From Tardiphaga sp. (GTDB lineage Bacteria > Pseudomonadota > Alphaproteobacteria > Rhizobiales > Xanthobacteraceae), in the NCBI GenBank assembly GCA_030147505.1, contig JASBVG010000017.1, positions 62,001 through 126,000 of the forward strand: a DNA stretch of 64,000 nt, written 5' to 3'. Under the pieces are notes generated by a model. That model saw only the letters and a program-made list of their open reading frames with translations, had not been told where the DNA came from and ran no database searches. The position numbers were made by a program, and so were the translations under genes. Below, in pieces: positions 36,470-43,966 of the stretch (position 1 is its first letter; each line of letters starts with the position of its first letter).

Positions 36470-36942
36470 ACGTAGGGTCGCAAGATAGTTGGCACTCAAG
36501 ATTTACATCTATCTTCGCCGGGAACGGGACATTTGTGCAGGTTTTTCGTTTCGCTGTCTTAGGGCTGAAGAGTAACGTTCTTTACTATCTACTTTATACG
36601 GGGTTAACCGGCGTTGGTGTTGCGCCGATGGTTGCCGTTGTCATCGTTTTTTTCTTTAGTATCTGTTACGCGTTTACTTTCAATCGGAGATTCGTGTTCA
36701 GGAGCCGAGAGGGCTTTCACGGCGAGCTTCTGCGGTATGTCGGAGTTTATGCCGTCGCCCTTTGCCTGAATCTCGTCTTACTAGACTTCGGAACCCGCAA
36801 GCTTGGGTACAGTCACTTTCTTGTTCAAGGCGTGCTGATTGTCGCGATAGCAGCGATTATATTTATTGCGCTCAAGTTCTTCGTTTTTCGGATTCAACAG
36901 ACATCATCGGAAAACTCTCCGCAAACCAGCGAAGATTGCTAA
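36466..36942 (+). CDS. GtrA family membrane protein
   Basis: A 158-residue protein with four membrane segments, for example FRFAVLGLKSNVLYYLLY, PMVAVVIVFFFSICYAFTF, YVGVYAVALCLNLVLL and FLVQGVLIVAIAAIIFIAL. FNRRFVFRS after segment 2 and the terminal KFFVF are GtrA marks. It is the proposed flippase of module B. The row 36541-36600 contains only 23 G+C by hand count, low for this window. It faces the GT-C-like gene 7 bases away. Confidence 0.87.
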   Translation: MNVGSQDSWHSRFTSIFAGNGTFVQVFRFAVLGLKSNVLYYLLYTGLTGVGVAPMVAVVIVFFFSICYAFTFNRRFVFRSREGFHGELLRYVGVYAVALCLNLVLLDFGTRKLGYSHFLVQGVLIVAIAAIIFIALKFFVFRIQQTSSENSPQTSEDC

Positions 36943-36949
36943 CGTTTGG

Positions 36950-39091
36950 CTAGTTTGGTGCGTAGTAGCCTAGCGAGTGGATAGTCATGCGGCTGGCGCC
37001 GTTTGGCGATTCATTCCGGAAAACAACAATCTCATTCGCCTTCGGAGATTTGATTCGGATATCAATTGTCTGTTTGCCTACACGCGGAATTATTGGGGTG
37101 AGGCCCGAGAGCTCATTCATGTTCGACGATGTGACTGTTGCGACACCTATCTGGCCAGATCCGAGCGTTATATTCATTCTCAGGATGACGTCCGATCCGT
37201 CGCTTGACGATGTTGCAGGCGGTGAAACTGCACTGTAGCACCACAGGCAAGATGCGGTAGTCAGCTCAATGCCAGTTGATGTGGACAAAAGTCGCGCGCC
37301 GTTCTGCACCTGAAGTTCTTGGACAGGAATCTCACGTAACTCTTGGCCGAGCTGGGCGGGGACGGCGTGAATCTCTGCAAGAGCAACAATATATCTCTCG
37401 GTGGGGCTGTTGTACACACTTCTGCCTACTTCGTGATAACGAGTGGGTAACTCACGAAGCGCAGAATAGGCTGCATCTATCTCTTGATCGTTGCGTGCCA
37501 TGATTGCGATGTAGTCTCGCGATCGAATTTGTTGCCTGAAATATTCGTCCACCGTTGGCATGCCAGGACCAGTATGGTTCTGAAGGCGACTATAGGCCCA
37601 CAAGAACATGGCTTGCATGGAGTTCAAGTTCACATTCTTAGGGTCGTTGCTGTACCAAAATCCAACTGGCGCGGTATTCGGTACATGACGGCGCACGAAG
37701 CTCTGTAAAAATACGGCTCCACGGTAAACGTCAGCTTCGCCCCTCATGTCCTTGCCGGCCCATAGTGCGTACTGCTGAACGACGCCGGCCTGCATTTGAA
37801 ACATGCCGTATGTGGCGCAGATCAAGCCTACTAGCAAAACTGGTGCTGCTGTGATCTTCGGGTAGACGAGAGCACAGAGCAGCACTACTACCGAGAAATA
37901 CATCCAAGGGCGGATGTCTACCGATAGTGTGATATCCATGGTCTCCCGAGAGAACCAGAGAGCTAGCAGCGAAAGCAATGACGTGCTCGCGAGGAACCAC
38001 GCGGCCTTTTTGGAGAGGGCGTCAAAGGTCATGCCTGCAAGTGAGATAAGTACGAGCAGGCAAGCTGGTACGAAGTACACATCGTAGTAGAAAACTGAGA
38101 ACCAAGTATGCTTAAAAAACGTGTGAAGTACGAGCGCGCCAACAAAGACTGCTGCGCAATAAAATGACGAGGCTACAAAGAAATCGCCTTTCTCCGTTGA
38201 GAGATGCCTGCGATTGACGATTAACCCGATCACGCCGGCAAGTGTAAAGAAGATCGGCATCAAGAAGATGAACATGCCGCCGGCAATGAGCTTGCTAAAT
38301 GGATGAAACCAGTTGGCTAGTTCCCCTCCTAGAAGTGATCGCGCCGAATTGAGTGCCGCTGCTTCAATGAAAACGCGGAAATTGCCGATCGCGAGAGAGA
38401 AGAGTAGCTGCAGAATAGCATAGCCGACAATGAAGCCGGTAGCGATCGAGAGAATAAGAAACGCCAAATCTGCAAGGCGAACTCGGCGATTGAACCACAG
38501 CCAGCTTGGCGCGAAGAGACCTGCCACCATAAGTAAATGAAGATTGCAGTTAACCGCCAGCGCCAGGAAAAATCCGGCAGCTGCATGTGCGATTAGTCGA
38601 CGGTCGCGAGGGACGAGCAGAAACGTCAATGCGAATAGCAAATAAGCAGTTGCGAAGCCGTCGTAATGGGTCCATGCGATTGACCGAAGTAGCCAAGGTA
38701 TCAGGCAGATCCAAGAGATCGCAATGATCGCCGGGCCCCATCCGAAGTACCTCTTCGCGATGCAAAATGCGGCATATGCTGAGCAGCTTAGAATCAATAT
38801 CCGACAAAGCAAAAGCCCCGTCGTTTCACCAAAAATGGAGATGAACGTTTTATCTAGGAAAATGTAAGCGATTCTCGATGAATAGTAGGTGTGTCCGTAT
38901 CTTTGGAAAGTGCCGAAGTAGTCGTGGACGTAGCCTGCATAGACATAGGGGTCGAGAAAGCCCGCCTGCAGAACAAGCGTCGATGCAGTAGCGACTACGA
39001 TTAGAGAAAGTAGGATGCAAAGAGCAAGCGAAAAGGCATGCTGAATCAGCCAAGAGCGATTCGACCATCGCTCGGCGATTGACAATGACAT
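36950..39091 (-). CDS. GT-C-like polytopic membrane glycosyltransferase with C-terminal accessory domain 1
   Basis: A 713-residue protein with about eleven membrane segments to residue 450 and a soluble tail. The first periplasmic loop GFLDPYVYAGYV and HTYYSSRIAYIF parallels its paralogue at 21568. Middle residues hold a long extracytoplasmic region. The last 110 residues carry domain 1: LWCYS near residue 614, GSGQIGVATV about 30 residues later, VVFRN about 75 after the tryptophan, the same arrangement as in the orphan at 7740 and the methyltransferase fusion at 39147. It converges with GtrA of module B and may place its lipid-linked sugar on a glycan, which is inference. Confidence 0.75.
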   Translation of the reverse strand: MSLSIAERWSNRSWLIQHAFSLALCILLSLIVVATASTLVLQAGFLDPYVYAGYVHDYFGTFQRYGHTYYSSRIAYIFLDKTFISIFGETTGLLLCRILILSCSAYAAFCIAKRYFGWGPAIIAISWICLIPWLLRSIAWTHYDGFATAYLLFALTFLLVPRDRRLIAHAAAGFFLALAVNCNLHLLMVAGLFAPSWLWFNRRVRLADLAFLILSIATGFIVGYAILQLLFSLAIGNFRVFIEAAALNSARSLLGGELANWFHPFSKLIAGGMFIFLMPIFFTLAGVIGLIVNRRHLSTEKGDFFVASSFYCAAVFVGALVLHTFFKHTWFSVFYYDVYFVPACLLVLISLAGMTFDALSKKAAWFLASTSLLSLLALWFSRETMDITLSVDIRPWMYFSVVVLLCALVYPKITAAPVLLVGLICATYGMFQMQAGVVQQYALWAGKDMRGEADVYRGAVFLQSFVRRHVPNTAPVGFWYSNDPKNVNLNSMQAMFLWAYSRLQNHTGPGMPTVDEYFRQQIRSRDYIAIMARNDQEIDAAYSALRELPTRYHEVGRSVYNSPTERYIVALAEIHAVPAQLGQELREIPVQELQVQNGARLLSTSTGIELTTASCLWCYSAVSPPATSSSDGSDVILRMNITLGSGQIGVATVTSSNMNELSGLTPIIPRVGKQTIDIRIKSPKANEIVVFRNESPNGASRMTIHSLGYYAPN

Positions 39092-39146
39092 TGTATCCCC
39101 TCACGAGCCGCCCGACTACGGTCACTGGCCTCTACGTAAATCTGTC

Positions 39147-41081
39147 TCAGCTCTTGATACCGACCAGAAGAAAGCTTGGCCGGATCCAGAACAGCTTGCT
39201 GAAATGAGGCGCCCAGGCTGCGAGGTTTTCGGCAACACCGGTCACCACGCCGCGGCTGGCGGACAGGGCTTCAACGGTCTCAGCGTCCGGACAGAAGTCG
39301 TGCCACAGCATCATGCCTCCGGAGCAAAGCAAAGGCAGAGCCTTTTCGGTGTCGTTACGGACCACATCGGGCGTGTGTCCGCCGTCGATGAGAATGCTGT
39401 CGAAGAAGCCAGCAGCGAAGTCAGACGTATCCCACTGCTTGCTATCGACCAGAATCTGATGAACGCGGTCGCCATGGCCTGCTGCGCGATACATCCAGCC
39501 GATATTCTCGCCTGCGTCCGATGGGGCGTGTCCGGACGAATACATGGCCTCGCCGGTCTGACTGCGCTCACCGTCGGGAAGATTGAGCGTCCAGATTTCG
39601 GCGTCGCACGAGTCCGCGCAAAGTGTTGCACCAAAACCCTGCCAGGTGCCAAATTCCAAGTGCCTCTTGGGGCGGGCACTGCGATAAAGATAACGCAGGA
39701 TCGGCGCGTCATCGATCTCCATTTTGAACGAGGGGAGAGATCGGTGATAGGTCTTGAAAGGCGTGACAAAATTCTCAGCGTATTCCAAATAGTCGCCAAG
39801 CGTTTCGGAAGGGATGAGGTCGATACCCGAATCTGCGCCTTCCGGAGTCTCAGGCAGCGCAACCATACGCTTGAGATCGTTCTGACTCATACGGCGTGTG
39901 TCGTTGCGCAGTGCTGGAGCCGTCGCGCTGCTAACGACAGTGGTGCCGGTATAAGCGCGGATATCTCGGATGCGGACTTCTACCTGCGTTTCGAATTCAT
40001 CGACATTGCGGAAGACGATGGCATGCAGGACTTCGGGATTGGGAACAGCCAGCGTGATCTTTTGCATGCCGCTCGAGGCCTTCGCAGTCACTTCGCTGCC
40101 GGCATAAGTCGAATAATCTTGGCCGACGCAACCGATGCCGAGCGATCCCTGACGGACTTCGAGATCGACCTCGATGACGACCGGTTCATTGAGCGTCTCG
40201 CTGCCGGAAGCACGAATGAAGGAGAGCCCGTAGGACCAGCGCGGTGCGGCCAGGGATAGTGAGACGCCGTCCGAAGTTCCGAGCAAGCCGTCGAGCTGTC
40301 CGCCATTGTGGGATTGCGGTTCAACTACAAAGAAGTCAGCGAGGGTTCGATTTTTCTTGAAGCGGCTCTCGATGAAAACGGGACGCTGTTCGAAATCGAG
40401 GCTGAGGCCGCCCGAACGCGGCCTGCTCGTGTTGTCGGAGCGACGCAGCACAAAATTCTCGTGATCGAGCACGAGCGCCTGATGGTACCCCTGCGAGACG
40501 AGCCATTCGAGCGCCTCGTTGGCGCTTTGGCCGCGCTTATCGAGTGCGTGATTGAGCTCGACGATGACCCAGGGATTATGTTTGCGAAGGGTTCGCTCTG
40601 CCCCACGCAGCACTTCGAAATCGAAGCTATCGACGTCAATCTTGATGCAGTCGAGGCGTGTCAAGCCCAGTCGATTGATGGCGTCATCGAGCGTGAGGAA
40701 GTCGTATTCCTGCTTCTCGGCATCCTTGCCCCAGATCCGGAAGATGCCGTCCTCATGGCGTCCCGATCGGGCGCCGAGAGCGACCTGATGCGGATTGATA
40801 TTGGTTCGGCAATGATAGGCCACATTCTGCTTGAGAAGCTCAATCGTCGATGTTGGCTCGAACGAATGGATCTGTCCCTGCGGACACAGTCGCGACATCA
40901 AGATCGAATAATAACCAACATTCGCTCCGATATCGAAGATCGTCCAGTCGGCTTGAGCATTCTCCACGAACCAGCGTTTGGTCTGTAGTTCACAGTACGG
41001 ATAGTAGTCCGTAAAGCTCTCGTAGAATGCCACCAACTCGATGGGATCGTGGCCCGGTACATAAGTGACTGCTCTATCCAT
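39147..41081 (-). CDS. Bifunctional methyltransferase: FkbM domain, accessory domain 1, second class I methyltransferase
   Basis: A 644-residue three-part protein. Residues 1-235 are an FkbM-type methyltransferase: WTIFDIGANVGYYSILMSRL, HSFEPTSTIELLKQNV, CIKIDVDSFDFEVLRGAERTL. Residues 265-375 are accessory domain 1: RWSYGLSF near 280, GSLGIGCVG 30 residues on and VFRN at the end. Residues about 420-644 are a second methyltransferase resembling TylF/CmcI-type enzymes: HLEFGTWQGFGATLCADSC and GFFDSILIDGGHTPDVVRND. Methylation of two hydroxyls on one glycan, with the middle domain gripping the chain, is a reasonable inference. This fusion is the most distinctive protein in the locus. Confidence 0.82.
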   Translation of the reverse strand: MDRAVTYVPGHDPIELVAFYESFTDYYPYCELQTKRWFVENAQADWTIFDIGANVGYYSILMSRLCPQGQIHSFEPTSTIELLKQNVAYHCRTNINPHQVALGARSGRHEDGIFRIWGKDAEKQEYDFLTLDDAINRLGLTRLDCIKIDVDSFDFEVLRGAERTLRKHNPWVIVELNHALDKRGQSANEALEWLVSQGYHQALVLDHENFVLRRSDNTSRPRSGGLSLDFEQRPVFIESRFKKNRTLADFFVVEPQSHNGGQLDGLLGTSDGVSLSLAAPRWSYGLSFIRASGSETLNEPVVIEVDLEVRQGSLGIGCVGQDYSTYAGSEVTAKASSGMQKITLAVPNPEVLHAIVFRNVDEFETQVEVRIRDIRAYTGTTVVSSATAPALRNDTRRMSQNDLKRMVALPETPEGADSGIDLIPSETLGDYLEYAENFVTPFKTYHRSLPSFKMEIDDAPILRYLYRSARPKRHLEFGTWQGFGATLCADSCDAEIWTLNLPDGERSQTGEAMYSSGHAPSDAGENIGWMYRAAGHGDRVHQILVDSKQWDTSDFAAGFFDSILIDGGHTPDVVRNDTEKALPLLCSGGMMLWHDFCPDAETVEALSASRGVVTGVAENLAAWAPHFSKLFWIRPSFLLVGIKS

Positions 41082-41243
41082 CGATCAAAACGCCTCTGAG
41101 AAAACCGCAGTCTGGCCCTTGGCCAATCCGGCGGCATTTTCGCGCCGGCTTAATCTATACCTTACGCATCCAAGCGCGGCTCCGTAAGTGGGCATGAACC
41201 GGCATGCGCTAATTCTGCTACTGGTTTCATCCAGTAGACGGCC

Positions 41244-42437
41244 TCACGGATTGGGGGGGGCGATGCGCCTAAGCAACGCGCCGGCGATACGTCGAGGATG
41301 TAGTCTCGCTAGTTTCGGAGGGGGAATAGACGTAGCAGCCGGCGCTGTTTGTTGCGCGGGAGACGGTGACGAAGTCGCGTTGGCAGATTCCGCCGATGGC
41401 AATCCACCAGGATAAAACATGTTCTGGTTGGCTTCGAAGGCAGCCATCAGTTCCTTATAACTCATTGCCGTCGCCGCGCCGAGTTCCGTCTCCATAACGA
41501 GGAGATCGAGAGCACGATCGACGTCGATCAGGGACTGGAGCCGCAGGCGATATGTGACGAGGACCTGTGCGGCGCAGTCTGGAAGACCAAACAGCGAGAA
41601 TAGTGCAGCCAGTTTCAAGAGTTTTTCTGCGCCAAAGCTCTGCGCAAATTTGCTCCATTCCGGGCTGCCGACATCGCGCAGGTAAAGGGCGTCGCCTTGA
41701 TAGGGGCGCCCGGCGATGCTCTGTGCCGGCATGCTGAGCTGATAGCGATGAGGAAGAGCTGCGGCAGAATAGGAACGCGTCGTCAGGCCGAACAGATCGA
41801 AACCGTTCTTCCGCATGAAGCGATCTGTATTGTGGAACGTGTGCTCGGTCGGATCGTCCGAGCCATAGAAGTTTACCTCCGCGCAGAGACCGAGAATACG
41901 GCGGTCTGCCAGACTTTTCTCTAGTGATTGGAGGACGTCGAAGTCGTCGCTGTCGATATCGATCTTGACGAAATCGACGGAAGAGAAGCCGATCTTGCCG
42001 AGATAGTCCGGCAAGAAGAGCCGGTCGGGTTCGGTGAGTTTCGCCTCGGTCCAGGCGTTGATTTCGACTTTTTCTGTTGGTGAGAAATTCTTGATGCGAT
42101 CGGCCATGATACTCATGGTCCGATTGACCGCAAAACGGTTCCAGGGGTTACGCGAATTCGGCGGGCGACCACCCCGGCGCTTGCTGATTTCGTGCTCCGC
42201 TGGGACGCCGACGAAGGCGGCCTTGAAGTTCACTTTCTTTGAGAGCTCTGCCTTCTGAAGGCGCTCGACCTCATCGATATTGGGATCGAAGCCGATGGCT
42301 GCGAGCCGATCGCCAAAAACGCGCCACGTCGCGTCCAGGCCGCCACCGCAGCCGACATCGACGAGCACGAAATCCTCATCCTTGAGAGACTGCGCAATGA
42401 ATTCGGCGAAAGCGCCGCGATGACCGAGCATTTCCAT
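41244..42437 (-). CDS. FkbM-family SAM-dependent methyltransferase with Pro/Ala-rich tail
   Basis: A 397-residue protein. The catalytic core has DFVLVDVGCGGGLDATWRVF, IGFDPNIDEVERLQKAEL, and VDFVKIDIDSDDFDVLQSLE, which is the FkbM C-terminal motif. After an extra helical region the chain ends in a tail of about 60 residues rich in proline, alanine and serine, then the basic RLHPRRIAGALLRRIA. The tail could tether it to membrane or partners. It lies next to the bifunctional methyltransferase, in a run of minus-strand genes. Confidence 0.83.
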   Translation of the reverse strand: MEMLGHRGAFAEFIAQSLKDEDFVLVDVGCGGGLDATWRVFGDRLAAIGFDPNIDEVERLQKAELSKKVNFKAAFVGVPAEHEISKRRGGRPPNSRNPWNRFAVNRTMSIMADRIKNFSPTEKVEINAWTEAKLTEPDRLFLPDYLGKIGFSSVDFVKIDIDSDDFDVLQSLEKSLADRRILGLCAEVNFYGSDDPTEHTFHNTDRFMRKNGFDLFGLTTRSYSAAALPHRYQLSMPAQSIAGRPYQGDALYLRDVGSPEWSKFAQSFGAEKLLKLAALFSLFGLPDCAAQVLVTYRLRLQSLIDVDRALDLLVMETELGAATAMSYKELMAAFEANQNMFYPGGLPSAESANATSSPSPAQQTAPAATSIPPPKLARLHPRRIAGALLRRIAPPNP

Positions 42438-42558
42438 GATGCGTCCTTATCATGGTGGCATATTGTTGGTAAGCGTTATTCAGATTTGTACGGTGTATCA
42501 AACGATTGAGGCAGGCTCATCGCCTGCCTCAAAACTATCGGATATCCGCGCGCGGTAT

Positions 42559-43584
42559 TTAGCTGACGAATGTCTTGCTGCGCTTCTCGCTATTGGCGCC
42601 GGTCATCTGATCGTAAATCCAAGCGTAGGTCTTTGCCATGCCGTCGATCAGGCGCACGGATGGCTCCCAGTCCATTTCTTTCAGGATCAGCGTGTTGTCG
42701 CTGTTACGTCCGCGGACGCCCTTGGGAGCGTCGAGCTTGTAGTTGCGCTTGACCTTGACATTCGCGATCGTTTCGACCGTCGAAACGAGTTGATTGATTG
42801 TCACCAGTTCGCTGGAGCCGAGATTGATCGGGTAGAGAATATCGCTCTCCAGGATCGCCTTGGTTCCCCGCACGCAATCGTCAATATACATGAAGCTGCG
42901 GGTCTGCTCGCCGTCGCCCCAGATCTCGATTTCGTTCGTCTTCGAGAGCTGCGACTGGATGATCTTGCGGCAGATGGCAGCGGGAGCTTTCTCGCGACCA
43001 CCGTCATAGGTTCCCCACGGACCGTAGACGTTGTGATAGCGCGCGACCCGGGTCTGAATGCCGAAGTCTTCCATGAAATGGTGAGCCATCCGTTCCGAGA
43101 ACAGCTTTTCCCAGCCATAGCCGTCTTCCGGCATGGCCGGATAGGCGTCAGCTTCCTTCAATGCCGTGACATTGGCGTCAGTCTGCTTGCCGGCTGCATA
43201 GACGCAGGCGGATGACGAGTAAAAGAAACGCGTCGCGCCGACCTCGCGGGCCGCCATCAGCATATGCGTCGATGTCAGCACCGACAGCATGCAGAGTGCT
43301 TTGTTGTTCTCGATGAACCCCATACCGCCCATGTCGGCAGCAAGGTTGAAAATATTGACGGTGTCCTTGGTGGCCTTCCGGCAGTCATCAAGAAGGCTGA
43401 CATCTAGTGTCAGGCTTTCGACTTCGGGGAAGTGCTGGTACCACTCTTCGAGCGGCTTGCGATCAACGGCGCGGATCCGCGTATAGCCCTGGTCACGCAG
43501 GTTGGACACAAGGTGTCCGCCGATAAAGCCACCCGCGCCGGTGATCAGCACGGGGTCGTTCTTATCCAGTTTGTAATTGCTCAT
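42559..43584 (-). CDS. GDP-mannose 3,5-epimerase-like SDR
   Basis: A 341-residue extended SDR that resembles plant GDP-mannose 3,5-epimerase closely: ITGAGGFIGGHLVSNL, ADMGGMGFIENNKALCML, FFYSSSACVY, DGYGWEKLFSERMAHHF with the catalytic YxxxK, YHNVYGPWGTYDGGREKAP and KGVRGRNSDNTLI. These glycine- and GRNSDN-containing segments are specific to that family, which makes GDP-L-galactose and GDP-L-gulose. Together with two Gmd-like genes it points to a GDP-mannose hub. The start ATG faces a 382-base intergenic region. Confidence 0.88.
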   Translation of the reverse strand: MSNYKLDKNDPVLITGAGGFIGGHLVSNLRDQGYTRIRAVDRKPLEEWYQHFPEVESLTLDVSLLDDCRKATKDTVNIFNLAADMGGMGFIENNKALCMLSVLTSTHMLMAAREVGATRFFYSSSACVYAAGKQTDANVTALKEADAYPAMPEDGYGWEKLFSERMAHHFMEDFGIQTRVARYHNVYGPWGTYDGGREKAPAAICRKIIQSQLSKTNEIEIWGDGEQTRSFMYIDDCVRGTKAILESDILYPINLGSSELVTINQLVSTVETIANVKVKRNYKLDAPKGVRGRNSDNTLILKEMDWEPSVRLIDGMAKTYAWIYDQMTGANSEKRSKTFVS

Positions 43585-43966
43585 GGGAACCTACGGCAGG
43601 ACAGGCAGAATTTCGGCGGAAACTAGTCGATCGATGTTCGGTTGCCAACTATAAAAGCGCCTTCAAAAAGTCATTGTGTGGAACACATGAGGCTCTGACA
43701 GTCCAAAAATATTTGCTCGACATTCTGCCTCTGTGCAGGCGGTGACGCGCTAATCCGATCTGCTGCGGCCCTCTATGTCATCTATTTGTTATATAAGATT
43801 ATGATCCTAATTCATCTATTGAGAAGGACGAGGCGGACGCCGACATCATAGCCAGAGTGCTGGGAGGTACGTCTTGCGTACCGAACTGTAACTGGACTAT
43901 TCGACACCCCGGATCGCGCCTTGCCGTTTCGGCCTTCGGCGTTTGGTTGGGGAAAGCTGTCAACTC
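43585..43966. other. 382-base divergent intergenic region, no gene seen
   Basis: It separates the epimerase (minus) from the 1103-residue transferase (plus). It holds A+T-rich patches including TTGTTATATAAG around 43788, a small inverted repeat TGTGTGGAACACA at 43675-43687 and a hairpin GGTACG-TCTTG-CGTACC at 43866-43882 in the leader of the plus-strand gene. No reading frame here looks protein-coding. It is the likely site of two divergent promoters. Confidence 0.5.

Noticed and set aside
39204..40259. 351-codon plus-strand frame opposite the double methyltransferase
   Set aside because: No domain; the minus-strand product has clear SAM motifs over the same bases.
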